A stretch of 64,000 nt of DNA from Nocardia goodfellowii (GTDB lineage Bacteria > Actinomycetota > Actinomycetes > Mycobacteriales > Mycobacteriaceae). Positions 8,127-20,200 of the stretch are shown piece by piece. How positions within the stretch are numbered: the first letter of the stretch is position 1; every line of letters starts with the position of its first letter. A model generated the notes under the pieces. That model saw only the letters and a list, made by a program, of their open reading frames with translations. It searched no databases and was not told where the DNA came from. The translations under genes were made by a program, and so were the position numbers. The stretch is taken from assembly GCF_017875645.1 (NCBI RefSeq), contig NZ_JAGGMR010000001.1, positions 7,874,001-7,938,000 of the forward strand, written 5' to 3'.

Positions 8127-8558
8127 TCAACCGATGTACTGGCTGTCGAGACGGATGCGTTCCTGCTCGTCGAAGGCGATGACGTCGTAGCCGCCGCCGG
8201 CGACGGTGCCGTCGGCGGCGACCATGTCCCAGCCCAGGCCGACCAGGCCGGTCGACAGCTGGGTGGCGGGACCGCGGCTGACGAATCGGTGACCCGCCAG
8301 GACGAACATCTCGTAGGCGCGGGTGATGCGGCGCTCCAGGGCTTCGTGGCCGCGCACCTGCACGGGCGGGATCGGAAAGGCCAGTTCGGCCAGCGCCTTC
8401 CGCATTGCCTCCGGCGGATCGATCAGTGACTGCATGCCGTCGGCGGCCCAGAGTTCGTGAATCAGCTTCTGCCGCAACTGGTTGTCGGGTTCGTTCCACA
8501 TCGCGACGTAGCGGTCGGCGAAGGCGGTCAGGTCGCTCTCGTTCGGTTGCTTGCTCAT
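8127..8558 (-). CDS. SnoaL/NTF2-like protein
   Basis: 143 residues with a cone-shaped NTF2-like pattern: an N-terminal helix (LTAFADRYVAMWNEPDNQ), a bend with LWAADGMQSLIDPPE, and C-terminal strands ending EQERIRLDSQYIG. Such proteins are polyketide cyclases, isomerases or ligand-binding domains. The gene is first in a two-gene unit with the MDR oxidoreductase and divergent from the XRE regulator. Confidence 0.8.
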   Translation of the reverse strand: MSKQPNESDLTAFADRYVAMWNEPDNQLRQKLIHELWAADGMQSLIDPPEAMRKALAELAFPIPPVQVRGHEALERRITRAYEMFVLAGHRFVSRGPATQLSTGLVGLGWDMVAADGTVAGGGYDVIAFDEQERIRLDSQYIG

Positions 8559-8593
8559 GGGATCGAGCTTGCGGGAGCGCGTGCGGCGGTGCG

Positions 8594-8609
8594 ATTCCCT
8601 GCGGGGAAT
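8594..8609. promoter_or_regulatory. XRE operator palindrome 1
   Basis: ATTCCC-TGCG-GGGAAT is a perfect 6-bp inverted repeat centred between the SnoaL-like gene (start 8558) and the XRE gene (start 8645). It is a strong candidate operator for the adjacent XRE regulator. Confidence 0.55.
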
Positions 8610-8620
8610 GGTGCGCGGCC

Positions 8621-8632
8621 ATCCGATCGGAT
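8621..8632. promoter_or_regulatory. Palindrome next to the XRE gene start
   Basis: ATCCGATCGGAT is a perfect 12-bp palindrome ending 12 bp before the XRE start. It could be a second operator or an autoregulatory site. Confidence 0.4.
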
Positions 8633-8644
8633 ATCACTGGACGC

Positions 8645-9433
8645 ATGACCACTGTGGAGGCGACCGCGTTCGCACGCCAGCTCAAGCATTGGCGCACCCT
8701 GCGGCGGGTCAGCCAGCTGGACCTCGCGATCCGCGCCGAAACCAGCCAGCGGTACCTGAGTTTCCTGGAGCAGGGCCGCTCCAGACCCGGCCGCACCATG
8801 GTGGTGCGCCTGGCCGAATCGCTGGAGCTGTCCCTGCGTGAACGCAACGACCTGCTCCTGGCCGCGGGATTCGCGCCGATATTTCCCGAATCACGGTTGG
8901 ACACACCCGAATTGGCGCCGGTGAAAGCCGCGCTGGAGCGGATCCTGAATGGGCATCTGCCGTATCCCGCCGTCGTCATCGCACGCTATGGCAGGTTGGT
9001 CGCGGCCAACGCCGCCTTCGACCTGCTCACCGCACCGGCCGCCGCACATCTGCTGACACCACCGATCAACGTGCTGCGCTTGGCATTACACCCGGAAGGT
9101 TTGGCGCCACACGTGCTCAATCTGCCGGAGTGGGGCCGCCATGTCACCGAATCGCTGCGCGGGCGAGTCCTGCGCAGCCCCGACCCCGCCCTGCACGACC
9201 TGATCGCCGAGCTGGAAAGCTATCTGCCCGAGTCGAATCCGGGCCCCGACCACCTCGGCTTCGCCGTCCCGCTGCGCCTGCGCCGACCCGACGGTGAACT
9301 CCAGCTCATCACTACCATCACCTCGTTCGCCACCGCCGTCGACATCACCCTGGCCGAACTGCACCTCGAAGCGTTCCTCCCCGCCGACGACTACACCGCC
9401 GCCTACCTGCACCGCCGATACGGACAGCACTAG
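8645..9433 (+). CDS. XRE-family regulator with MmyB-like ligand-binding domain
   Basis: 262 residues from ATG 8645; the longer frame upstream is antisense to the SnoaL-like gene. Residues 10-60 hold the helix-turn-helix (LKHWRTLRRVSQLDLA, ETSQRYLSFLEQGRSRPGR). The rest is the MmyB/MltR-type PAS-like domain (YPAVVIARYGRLVAANAAFDLL, then HVLNLPEWGRHV). These regulators commonly control an adjacent short-chain or medium-chain oxidoreductase, consistent with the divergent SnoaL-MDR pair and the palindromes between them. Confidence 0.9.
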   Translation: MTTVEATAFARQLKHWRTLRRVSQLDLAIRAETSQRYLSFLEQGRSRPGRTMVVRLAESLELSLRERNDLLLAAGFAPIFPESRLDTPELAPVKAALERILNGHLPYPAVVIARYGRLVAANAAFDLLTAPAAAHLLTPPINVLRLALHPEGLAPHVLNLPEWGRHVTESLRGRVLRSPDPALHDLIAELESYLPESNPGPDHLGFAVPLRLRRPDGELQLITTITSFATAVDITLAELHLEAFLPADDYTAAYLHRRYGQH

Positions 9434-9461
9434 CCGGACCCGCCCGCGCTCGGTCGAACAG

Positions 9462-10382
9462 TCACCAGTCCCGGGCCGCGGCTCGAATATGCCGAGCGAC
9501 CTGGTCGACGTGCGGCGAGGTCGCGCCCGGCCGCCGGACGAGGAAGCCGGTGTTTATCGGCGGATCGTCGGGCTCGAGGAGTGGAATCAGCGCGCCCGCG
9601 GCCAGGTCGGCGGCGCAGAGGTAGCGCGGGAGCACGCTGATCCCGGCCCCAGCGGCGACCGCGGCGGCGACGGCACGCAGGTCCGCCACGATGACGGCGG
9701 GCTCGGCGGTCAACCGGACCCCGAAGACATGCCGCCAGTAGCGGCGCAGGATCGGCAGATCCGCCGCATAACTGATCAGCGGTAGGCCGGCCAAGGCCGG
9801 TGGGCCGTCGGTGCGCAGCGACCCGAGGTCGATGTGTTCGGCGACGGCGGGAGCCGCGACCAGCACGAACTCCTCGTCGGTCAGCGGTTCCGCGATCACG
9901 GTGCGGCCGCGCGGGCGGACCGTCGACAGCATGAGGTCGTACTGGCCCGCCCGCAGTCCGGCGAGCAGCTCATCGGAGAGTCCCGCGGTGATGTTGAGCC
10001 GCACTCCGGCCACCACCAACGGCGCGAGAGCCGGAAGTACTTGGATGGCAAGCATTTCCGCTGGCCCGGCCAGCCGGACCGGCGGTTCGGGCGCGGGTTC
10101 GGCGCGCGCCGGACGGCCGATCGCCAGTTCGAGCGCATCCAACGGTCCCGCCACCCGCGCCGCCAGTTCGGCCGCCGCCGCGGTGGGCGCCACCCCGCGC
10201 GCCAGCCGTTCGAACAGCTGGTAGCCCAGTCGCTGTTCCAACGCCCGCAGTTGCGCGGTCACCGTCGGCTGGGACAGCCCGGCCAGCCGAGCCCCTGCCG
10301 TCACCGTCCCCGCTCGATACACTGCCAAGAAGGTGCGCACCTGAGTCAGATCCAGCGATCCATCGGTTTCCCTATCGCTCAC
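9462..10382 (-). CDS. LysR-family transcriptional regulator
   Basis: 306 residues from GTG 10382, at the start of the conserved N-terminus (LDLTQVRTFLAVYRAGTVTA). The longer frame would run through the divergent promoter. The helix-turn-helix continues as AGLSQPTVTAQLRALEQRLG, and a LysR effector domain follows. It is divergent from a DJ-1/PfpI gene 87 bp away, its likely target, with three CTATCG-type boxes between them. Confidence 0.88.
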   Translation of the reverse strand: MSDRETDGSLDLTQVRTFLAVYRAGTVTAGARLAGLSQPTVTAQLRALEQRLGYQLFERLARGVAPTAAAAELAARVAGPLDALELAIGRPARAEPAPEPPVRLAGPAEMLAIQVLPALAPLVVAGVRLNITAGLSDELLAGLRAGQYDLMLSTVRPRGRTVIAEPLTDEEFVLVAAPAVAEHIDLGSLRTDGPPALAGLPLISYAADLPILRRYWRHVFGVRLTAEPAVIVADLRAVAAAVAAGAGISVLPRYLCAADLAAGALIPLLEPDDPPINTGFLVRRPGATSPHVDQVARHIRAAARDW

Positions 10383-10425
10383 ATCGGAAAGTCTATTGGC
10401 GGACCGATAGCTCAGCTTCCTATCG
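10372..10425. promoter_or_regulatory. LysR operator region with three CTATCG boxes
   Basis: CTATCG occurs at 10372-10377, its complement CGATAG at 10405-10410, and CTATCG again at 10420-10425. The last two form an inverted repeat with a 9-bp spacer, fitting a LysR recognition site. The first lies just inside the regulator's coding start, a typical activation/autoregulation layout. Confidence 0.5.
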
Positions 10426-10468
10426 TCGGTACCGCGACAACCACACTCTCGACGAAAGGCTCTCCGCA

Positions 10469-11164
10469 ATGGCCAAGATCCTGTTCGTGCTGACCGGCGC
10501 CGACCACTGGACCCTCAACGACGGCTCCACCCACCCCACCGGCTACTGGGCCGAAGAATTCCTCGCCCCCTACCGCGCGCTCACCGCGGCGGGCCACGAA
10601 GTGGTCGTCGCCACCCCCGAGGGCACCGTGCCCCCGGTCGACCAGGTCAGCCTGACCGCGGACTCCAACGGCGGCCAAGACCAGGCCGAGGAAACCGCCG
10701 CCGCGATCGCCGCGGCCCCCGAATTGCAGAAGCCGATCAAGATCGACGACGCGGTCCTCGCCGACTACGCCGCCGTCTACTACCCCGGCGGTCACGGCGC
10801 GATGGAAGACCTGCCCGCCAGCAAGGCCTCCGGGGAACTGCTCGCCGCGGCGTTGGCGTCCGGCAAGCCGCTGGCCATCGTCTGCCACGGGCCCGCCGCC
10901 ATCGTGGCCGCCACGAATTCGGACGGCACCTCGCCCTTCGCCGGGTACCGGCTGACCGGGTTCACCAACGACGAGGAGAACGCCGCGGGCCTCGCGCCCA
11001 AGGCTCCGTGGCTCCTGCAAGACCGTCTCGTCGCCCTCGGCGCGGACTTCCGCGAGTCGGCCCCGTTCGCCCCGCACATCGAAGTCGACCGCAACCTCTA
11101 CACCGGCCAGAACCCCGCGTCCTCGGCCCCGCTGGCCGCGGAACTGGTGCGGGCCCTGAGCTGA
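10469..11164 (+). CDS. DJ-1/PfpI-family protein (type 1 glutamine amidotransferase-like)
   Basis: 231 residues. The flavodoxin-like fold contains YYPGGHGAMEDL and the nucleophile elbow AIVCHGPAA with the reactive Cys. A conserved N-terminal acidic region includes GYWAEEFLAPY. This length and the CHGP elbow match the class I glyoxalase III/chaperone-like branch. A role against reactive carbonyls is inferred from the family. It is probably controlled by the divergent LysR protein. A strong hairpin terminator follows. Confidence 0.9.
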   Translation: MAKILFVLTGADHWTLNDGSTHPTGYWAEEFLAPYRALTAAGHEVVVATPEGTVPPVDQVSLTADSNGGQDQAEETAAAIAAAPELQKPIKIDDAVLADYAAVYYPGGHGAMEDLPASKASGELLAAALASGKPLAIVCHGPAAIVAATNSDGTSPFAGYRLTGFTNDEENAAGLAPKAPWLLQDRLVALGADFRESAPFAPHIEVDRNLYTGQNPASSAPLAAELVRALS

Positions 11165-11172
11165 GGCGGCAT

Positions 11173-11202
11173 CCCGTGCGGCAGCGCGGGCTGCCGCACG
11201 GG
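11173..11202 (+). terminator. Strong hairpin after the DJ-1 gene
   Basis: A perfect 12-bp stem (CCCGTGCGGCAG with CTGCCGCACGGG) encloses a 6-nt loop 8 bp after the DJ-1 stop codon. There is no long T-tract, as is usual for actinobacterial terminators. It ends 11 bp before the next start codon. Confidence 0.75.
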
Positions 11203-11213
11203 AGAATGACCGC

Positions 11214-11681
11214 ATGCCTGATCTGCTGTGGGATGACGTGCGGAGCTTGTTCGACCCCGAGACCATGGGTGCGCTGCCCGATCTGCGGGTCGCCGATACG
11301 TCCGCGGCGGACTGGCAGGCGTTGTTCGATCTGATCCGGTCCAGCGGCTGGGCCTGGGAATACAGCGAGGACGGTGTACCCGCCGACCTGCCCCCGGCCC
11401 AGGAGGTGCTGGACCGGCCCGAGGATGCCGCGATGCCGGAGCTGCGGGTGCGGCCTACGCCGGATGTGCTGATGGTCTTCCGGCCCTGGGTGGCCGAGTC
11501 GATCGACTTCGACGTGGATCTGCGCGAGCTACAGGGGCAGGGCGGGGTCGACACCCTGTGCGAATTCGTCAGCACGGTCGGTCGTCACCTCGGGAAATCC
11601 GTGGTGCTGGCGCCGGAGACCGATCCGGCCCGCCCCGTACTCGGGTTCGATCCGCACGCCGATCGCGTCGTGGTGCTGTGA
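11214..11681 (+). CDS. Conserved hypothetical protein
   Basis: 155 residues, acidic, probably cytoplasmic (no signal or membrane segment). Visible features are an N-terminal MPDLLWDDVRSLFDPE, a Pro-rich middle and a C-terminal alpha/beta stretch (GVDTLCEFVSTVGRHLGKSVVL). The GC3 pattern is coding-like and the gene is convergent with the ABC permease, 4 bp between stops. The family was not recognised, and it may be an immunity-like or unknown-function protein widespread in actinobacteria. Confidence 0.75.
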   Translation: MPDLLWDDVRSLFDPETMGALPDLRVADTSAADWQALFDLIRSSGWAWEYSEDGVPADLPPAQEVLDRPEDAAMPELRVRPTPDVLMVFRPWVAESIDFDVDLRELQGQGGVDTLCEFVSTVGRHLGKSVVLAPETDPARPVLGFDPHADRVVVL

Positions 11682-11685
11682 CGCG

Positions 11686-12495
11686 TCAGCGGCGGCTGGC
11701 GCGACGGTAGCCGATCACCGCGGGAGTGGCGAAGACCGCGATCAACGCCAGCGACCACACCACCGTAAGGATCAGCGGGTGCGCGGTGGGGCCGCCCAGG
11801 GCCAGCGCTTTCATCGCGTCGACGGCGACCGACATGGGCTGGTTGCGGACGACCGGCTGAATCCACTGCGGATAGGCGATCAGGGGCACGAACCCGGTGC
11901 TGAAGAACATCAGCAGCGAGCTGAGGATCGTAATCCCTTCCACCAGCGTCGCTTTCGCGGTGAAGACGGCGACGGCGGTGACCATGGTGGCGAAGGCCAA
12001 GCCGAAGAGCACCGGAACGCAGACGAACGCGAGGGCCGCGAGCCAGCCCTGCTGGAAACGGAAACCCAGCAGGTGGCCGACCAGGATCACCACCAGGGTG
12101 CCCGCGAGGATGCGGCAGCCCTCGGCGAGGATGCGGGAGAGCAGTCCGGAGGCGCGGTGCACGGGCAGCACCCAGAAGCGGGCGAGCAGCCCGGCGTCGC
12201 GTTCCCGCCCGAGCAGCACACCGCCCGCGACCGCGCCGGACAGCGCCCCGACGATCGCGACCATGGGCACCGAGCCGTACAAAGCGTCGGCGCCGGAGAA
12301 CTTTTCGATCTGATTGCCGACGACGATATCCAGCATCAGCAGCAGCAGGCACGGGATGATCAGGGTCTCCAGCAGGGCGATCGGGTTGCGGGACCACCTG
12401 AGCAACAGGCGCTGGGTCTGGATGACCGTATGCCGCGCCAGCGCGACCGCCGCCGTCTCGGCGGGACCGTTCGTACGAACGACCGACAACACCAT
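11686..12495 (-). CDS. ABC-2 type transporter permease (DrrC-like)
   Basis: 269 residues with about six hydrophobic segments and an ABC-2 permease pattern (NPIALLETLIIPCLLLLMLD, then GFVPLIAYPQWIQPVVRNQPMSV). Two consecutive ATGs exist at 12498 and 12495. The second is preferred because GGAGG lies 5 nt upstream of it. The start overlaps the stop of the preceding permease gene. With the sister permease and ATPase it forms a DrrABC-type exporter. It is the last gene of the NRPS operon and the presumed route for export or self-resistance to the peptide. Confidence 0.87.
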   Translation of the reverse strand: MVLSVVRTNGPAETAAVALARHTVIQTQRLLLRWSRNPIALLETLIIPCLLLLMLDIVVGNQIEKFSGADALYGSVPMVAIVGALSGAVAGGVLLGRERDAGLLARFWVLPVHRASGLLSRILAEGCRILAGTLVVILVGHLLGFRFQQGWLAALAFVCVPVLFGLAFATMVTAVAVFTAKATLVEGITILSSLLMFFSTGFVPLIAYPQWIQPVVRNQPMSVAVDAMKALALGGPTAHPLILTVVWSLALIAVFATPAVIGYRRASRR

Positions 12496-13309
12496 CATGC
12501 CCTCCTCGAACTCAGCCGGACGATCAGCGGCACGCACACCGCCAGGATGCCGACGACCCAGAGCAGCGGCGGCCCCAGCAACGCCCAACTCACCTCGCCC
12601 GCAGCGCCTTTCGAATCTCCGGCCAATGCGCGCAGGCCGATGGCGAACTGGGAGATCGGCTGGTTGCGCACGAAAGGCTGTACCCAGGACGGGAATTGAC
12701 CGGCCGGGGCCAGTCCGGTGGACAGCATGCCGAGGATCAGCGGCGGCAGCACCAGCGCCTGGGTGGTGGCTTCGGGGCTCTTGGACACCGTCCCGATCAC
12801 GTCCGCGCCGAGCGTCAGCGCGATGCCGATCAGCAACGCGAACAGCAGGAATCCCACGGTGTGCGCGAAGTCGAGGTAAAAGCGGAATCCGATGACATGA
12901 CCCGAGACCAGGGCGGCTGCCAAGGCGATCAACAGCCGGAAGATGTTGCCCGCCATCCGCGCCGCCACCGGGACCAGCGGCCCGATCGGCATCGCACCGA
13001 AGCGCCGATCCAGACCCGCGACCGCGTCCGTCGCGGCGCGGAAGGCCGCCCCGATCGCCGTGAACGCGGCCGCCTGCAAGATCACGATCGGCATCATGAA
13101 TTGCGCGTAACTGCTGAATCCGTGCCCGGCGAAGGTCATCACCGTTTTCAGCGGGATATAGAAACTGGCCGTGAACGCCACCGGCGCGAGAATCGAGGAC
13201 AGCACCTCACCGGTCCGCAGCGACGGCACGATCAGGCGCGAGGTGAGCACCCACCACTGCTGGACGCGGACGGGCGTCGCACGCGCGTCGGTCAGCCAGG
13301 CTCCGGCGG

Positions 13310-13313
<4 letters not shown>
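12495..13313 (-). CDS. ABC-2 type transporter permease (DrrB-like)
   Basis: 272 residues from ATG 13313, which overlaps the ATPase stop in ATGA. The hydrophobic layout resembles the downstream permease, and both share the ABC-2 closing pattern (WVQPFVRNQPISQFAIGLRAL here). It would form the membrane channel as a heterodimer with its neighbour. Confidence 0.87.
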
Positions 13314-14280
<967 letters not shown>

Positions 14281-14284
<4 letters not shown>

Positions 14285-17200
14285 CGGTTTCCTCCAAGAT
14301 GTTCGTCGAGCACGCGCGCGATAACCGGAAGTACGTGCGGAGCCGTCATTTCGTCGTGGGTGACTGCCACGTCGTGGTCGGTGATCGTCCCGGTGACGTA
14401 GGGTCGCCATCCGGCCGGGCCGAAGATGTCCGAACTGTCCACGGTCGCGTGGAAATACAGCACGTCGCCGTGCAGGACAGGCCGCTGATAGCCGGTGCGG
14501 GTGCGCGCGGAAGCGTTGTAGGACCCAGCCATTCGCTCCAGCGTGCCCGCGTCGATGAGCGCGGCGCCGCCCATCCGGGCGCTGATCATCTCGGCGGCCT
14601 GCTGCGCGGTGGCGTCGGCGGGCACGTCCTCGATCCCGAAGACGCTGCCGAAGGCGCTGACGAACGAGCCCGCGGTGAGCGGTTCGATGCTGTCGCCGTC
14701 GATATCGGCGGTATCCGCGTCGAGCAGTGCGACGACTCCGACCTGCGCGCCGTCCCGCTGCAACCGCACGGCGATCGCATGCGCGATCAAACCGCCGAAC
14801 GACCAGCCGAGCAAGTGATACGGACCCGCGGGTTGCACGGCCCGAATCTCCCGCACATAGCGCTCGGCGAACTCGTCGATGCTGCGCACCGGCGGTTGAC
14901 CGCTCAGGTCCGGCGCCTGCAAGCCGTAGATCGGCCGGCCCGGAGCCAGTGCGTCCGCCAAACCCAGGTAGGTCCACGACATTCCGGACGACGGATGGAT
15001 ACAGAACAGGGCCGGCTCGCTACCGCCGGTGCGGATCGGCAGCACGACATCCAACCCGAGTGCCGAACCCGCCGCGGCGGCAGCCTCCGCCTGCTCCACC
15101 ATCGCGCGCTCCTCGGCGGCTCCGAGCTCACGCGCCGCGGCGGTCTGCGCGAAAGAGGCTGCCGCGGTGAGTACTTCGACCCATTGCCGGGCCAATTCCG
15201 CCACGTCCGCGCGGTCCAGCAGTTCGGCGGGGAAACCGAAACTCGCCTGCAACCGGTCATCGAGCACAACCGCGTTCACGTCGATCTCCGTCTGCAACGG
15301 CACATCCGGGTGTTCGGTCGCGGGCAACTCCCCGAGTTCGTCGGTCGGCAGCCAGCCCAGACCCTCCAATCCCGCCGGGATGTCGCCCACGGAGTATCGC
15401 CCGAGATAGTTGAACCCGATCCGTCCCGGCAGTCGTCGCGGCAGTTGTCGCGCTGTGCCGGTATTCAGGTACCGCAACATGCCGAAGCCGATCCCCTTGT
15501 CCGGCACCGCCGCCAGCTGATGCTTCGCCGCCCGGATGGCGGCGCCGAGCGCGGGTCCGCCGGCGAGCGCGTCCGCCACATCGATACCGTCGAGATCGAT
15601 CCGCACCGGGTAGATGCTGGTGAACCAGCCGACCGTGCGCGACAGGTCCGCGCCGGGGACCACTTCCTGCTGGCGGCCGTGTCCCTCCAGCCGTAGCAGA
15701 ACGCTGCGGTCACCGCCGGCCCGCCAGGCGGTAACGGCCAGGGCCAGGGTGGCGAGCAGGGTGTCCTCGACGCTTCCGTGGAAGAGCGCGGGCAGGGTGG
15801 TGAGCAGCGCGCCGGTCACATCGGCGGGCACTTCGACGTCGACCATGCGCAGGGTGTGCGCCTGATCGACGGCGGGATCGAGCTCACGCGAGCCGAGGCC
15901 GGGATCCGGGCCGTCGATTACGCCACGCCAATAGTCGATTTCGGCCGCTCGGGCCGGGGACTGCGCGAGTTCGGCCAGCGCGTGCGACCAGCGGCGCATC
16001 GAGGTACCGGTCTCGGTCAGCACCGGGTCGGCGCCCGCGGAGATCTGCGCCCAGGCGGCCATGAAGTCCGGCACCAGGATTCGCCACGAGACACCGTCGA
16101 CCACGAGGTGGTGCGCGACCACGATCAGGCGGCCCGCACGGCTGCGGTCGCCGGCCTCGCCGACCGGGTCCAGCCAGAGGAATTGCAGCACAACGCCTTC
16201 GGCGGGATTGAGCCGGTTCATCGCCGAATCCAGCTCGGACACCGCGTATTCGCGCAGGTCTACCAGGTCGGCGTCGGAGGCGAATTCGACCCGCCGAACC
16301 AGCGTGGCGGCGTCGACGGTGCCGGTTTCGGCTACCCGCAAACGCCATTCGCCCGCGTCGTCCCGCAGCAGTCGCGATCGCAACATGTCGTGGCGGTCGA
16401 GCACCGCGCCGATCGTCGCGACGAGCTGATCCGGTCGAATGCCGACGGGCAGCTCCAGCACCGCGGTCTGCGCGAACCGGTTGTGGTTCCCGCCGCGCTC
16501 GAGCATGTAGTGCACGATCGGCGGCAACGGCATCTCGCCCACGCCGCCGCCGGGCAGTTCCGCGAGCGCGACCACCGCGTCCGCGGCATCGGCGGCCGCC
16601 GCCAGGGCGGCAACGGTGCGGTGTTCGAAAACCTGGAGCGGAGTGACGATTACGCCTTGCAGCTTGGCTCGCGACACCAACTGGATCGCGAGGATGCTGT
16701 CACCACCGAGGGCGAAGAACGAATCCGCGGCTCCGACCTTCCGGCGGCCGAGGAGTTCGGCGTAGACAGCCGCCAGCACCTCCTCGGTTGGTGTGCTGGG
16801 CGGGACATACTCCACCTGATCGTCATCGAATACCGGGTCCGGCAATGCTTTCCGGTCCAGCTTGCCGACCGCGTTGAGCGGGATCGCATCGAGCACCACG
16901 AACGCCGACGGCACCATATAGCCGGGCAGGGTGTCCGCGGCGTGGGCACGCAGCGTCGGGATATCGAGCGAGAGACCCGGCTCACGGACCACGTAGGCGG
17001 CCAGCGCGGTCGCTCCGGCCGGTCCTGGAACACCCAGTGTGACAGCGAATTCCACGCCGTCGGCGCGTCCGAGAACCGCGTCGATCTCACCGAGTTCGAT
17101 CCGCTGTCCGCGCACCTTCACCTGGAAGTCGGTCCGGCCGAGGTATTCCAGCTCCAGCCCGGCCGCGCGCCGGATCCAGCGGACGAGATCGCCGGTGCGA

Positions 17201-20200
17201 TACATCCGCTCCCCCGGCGCGCCATAGGGATCGGCGACGAATCGCACGGCGTTCAGATCAGGGCGAGCGTGATATCCACGGGCCAGTGCGGCCCCCGCGA
17301 GATACAACTCGCCGGCGACACCGGCAGGCACCGGCCGGAGCCGATCGTCGAGCACCAGCGCCGCCGCACCCCGAATCGGCGCGCCGATGGTGACCGCGGT
17401 GTCCGCGGCCAGCGCCGCCGACCCGGTGGCCCAGATCGTGAACTCCGTCGGCCCGTAGAGATTGATCATCCGGCGACCCGCGCTACCTGCCGGCTCGTTA
17501 CCTGCTCGTCCCAGCGGTTCTTCGGTTGCGCCACACCATCGTTCGACCAACTCCGGACCCACCGCCTCCCCTGCCACAGCCAAGCAGCGCAGGGTGGACA
17601 CCTGTGCCGGATCCACCGTGGCCAGCGCCGACGGGGTGATCACCATATGCGTGACCCGCTCGGCATCGATCAGTTCGGCCAGCGCTTCCCCGCCGAACAC
17701 CTCGGGCGGCGCGATCACCGAGGCACCGCCGGATCCGAAAGCCATCAGCGCTTCGAACACCGACGCGTCGAAGCTGGGCGAGGCGACCTGCAGTACCCGC
17801 GAATACTCGTCCAGGCTCATGGACTCCCGTTGTGCCACAACCACATCGGCGATACCGCGATGGCTGACGGTGACGCCCTTGGGCGTACCGGTGGATCCGG
17901 AGGTGTAGATCATCCACGCGGGATGATCCAGCGCGATCGGCTGCTCGGGGCGCACCGCCGTGCTGTCGGCACCGTGCCACCGCCGCTGGAAGTCCGGATC
18001 GTCGAGCACCAGCCAATTCCCGGTGCCGGACAGCGACTCCCGATGCGCCGCCACGGTAAGACCGAGTACGGCGCCGGAATCGGTGAGCATGTGGTCGATG
18101 CGATCCACCGGATGCTTCGGATCGACCGGCAGGAACGCCGCGCCCGCCTTCGCCACCGCCCATATTCCGGTGAGCAGCTCCACGCCGCGGGTAAGCCCCA
18201 GTGCGACAACGGTTTCCGGACCGGCTCCGGACGCGCACAACAACCGCGCGAGCTGGTTGGACCGAGCTTCCAGCTCACCATAAGTCGTCGTGCCACCGGC
18301 ATAGACGAGCGCGGGCCGGTCGGTGTAGCGCGCCGCCGACTCCGTGAGCAGTTGCGGCAGGGTGCATGCTCCGGAGCTGACCGGCCCGCGCACCGGTACC
18401 AGCTCGGCTCGCTCCGCCGGCTCCAGCAGATCGATGTCGGCGACGGCCAGTTCCGGATCCGCGATGACAGCGGCCAGTACCCGCCGCCAGCGGGCCGTGA
18501 ACGAGGCCACCGTGCCGGCGTCGAAGAGATCCGCCGCGTAGGTCAGCACGCCCTCGATTCCGGCCGGTTCCGCCCCGGCGAACCGCTCCCGCAGATCGAA
18601 AGCCAGATCGAACTGTCCCGCAAGACGTTCCAGGTCTTCCACCTCGACCCGCAACCCCGGCAATTCCAGCACCGGTTCCACGAAGTTCTGTAGCGACAGC
18701 GAGACCTGGAAGATCGGGTGGTGCGCGGTCGACCGCGCCGGGTTCAGCACCTGCACCAGTCGTTCGAACGGCACGTCGGCGTTCGCGAAGGCTTCGAGAT
18801 CCGACGTGCGGACCGCCCTGAGGAAGGCACCGAACCCGGCATCGGGGTCCACCCGCGTGCGCAGCGCGAGGGTGTTGACGAACATCCCGACCATGGCGTC
18901 CAGCGCCGCCTCACCGCGCCCGGCCACCGCGGTCCCGATCACCACATCGTCGGTACCGCCCAGCCGCGCCAGCACGATCGCCAACGTCGCGTGCACCACC
19001 ATGAACACGCTGACGTCATGCGCCGCGGCCAGCTCCAGTACGCCGCGATGCAGCCGCGCGTCGACCGCGAACGGCAGGTCCGCACTCCGCATCGACTGCA
19101 CGGCGGGCCGCGGCCGGTCCCCCGGCAGCTCCAGCAGGTCGGGCGCGCCGGACAGCGACTCGGTCCAATGCCGCAGCTGCCGCGCCGCCGGTGACTCCGG
19201 ATCGGATTCCGCGCCGAGCAATTCCCGATGCCACAGCGCGAAGTCGGCGTACTGCACCGGCAGCGCCGCCAACTCGCCGCCGTCACCGCCTGCCTGCGCC
19301 GCGTAGGCGGTCATCAGGTCGGTGGCCAGTGGCGCCATCGACGCGCCGTCCGCGCTGATGTGATGCACGACCAGCACCACCACGTGCACGGGCTGCGCCG
19401 CCCCGCGAGCGGGCCGAACACGGAACAGGCCCACCCGCAACGGTGGTTCGGTCGCGAGGTCGAAACCCACTCCCGCGAGCCGGTTGATCCGATCTCGCAG
19501 TGCCGCACCGTCTTCGGTGCTGATGGCTTGCAGCACCGGTGCCGCGACCTCGGCGCCGATCACCACTTGGCGCGGGCCCTCGGCGTCGGCCGGGTACAGC
19601 GTGCGCAGGCTCTCGTGCCGGCGCACCACCGCGGTCAGGGCGCGTTGCATGGCCGCGACGTCGAGGTCGCCGGTGAGCCGCAGCGCGACGGCGATGTTGT
19701 AGGCGGCCGAGCCGGGTTCGAGCTGGTTGAGCACCCACATGCGCTGCTGGGCCGGTGCGAGCGGGATCCGGTCGGGGCGGATGCGCGGGGCCAGGCCGAA
19801 ACGGGCGCGGGCGTCTGCCGCGGCGGGCACGACGCGGCCCGCGAGCCGCGCCACGGTGGGTGCGTCGAACAGGTCGCGCAGGGCGATGGTCGAACCCAGT
19901 GCGGCGTTCACCCGGGCGATGACCCGGGTCGCGCTGAGCGAGTTGCCGCCGAGTTCGAAGAACGACTGATCGATGCTGACCCGTTCGACGCCCAGCACGT
20001 CGGCGAACACCGTCGCCACCGCCTCTTCCACCGGCGTGCGCGGGGCAAGGTAGCGGCGCTGGTAACTCTCGAAATCAGGGACGGGCAAGGCCTTTCGATC
20101 CAGCTTGCCGACCGGGGTGAGCGGCACGTCGTCCAGGACGAGCAAGTAGCCGGGCACCATGTAGCCGGGCAGTTTGCCCGCGACGCGGTTCCGCAGCCGC

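Noticed and set aside
15778..18693. 971-codon plus-strand frame opposite NRPS module 3
   Set aside because: Same reason: antisense to the third A, T and E domains, with biased composition and no recognisable fold.
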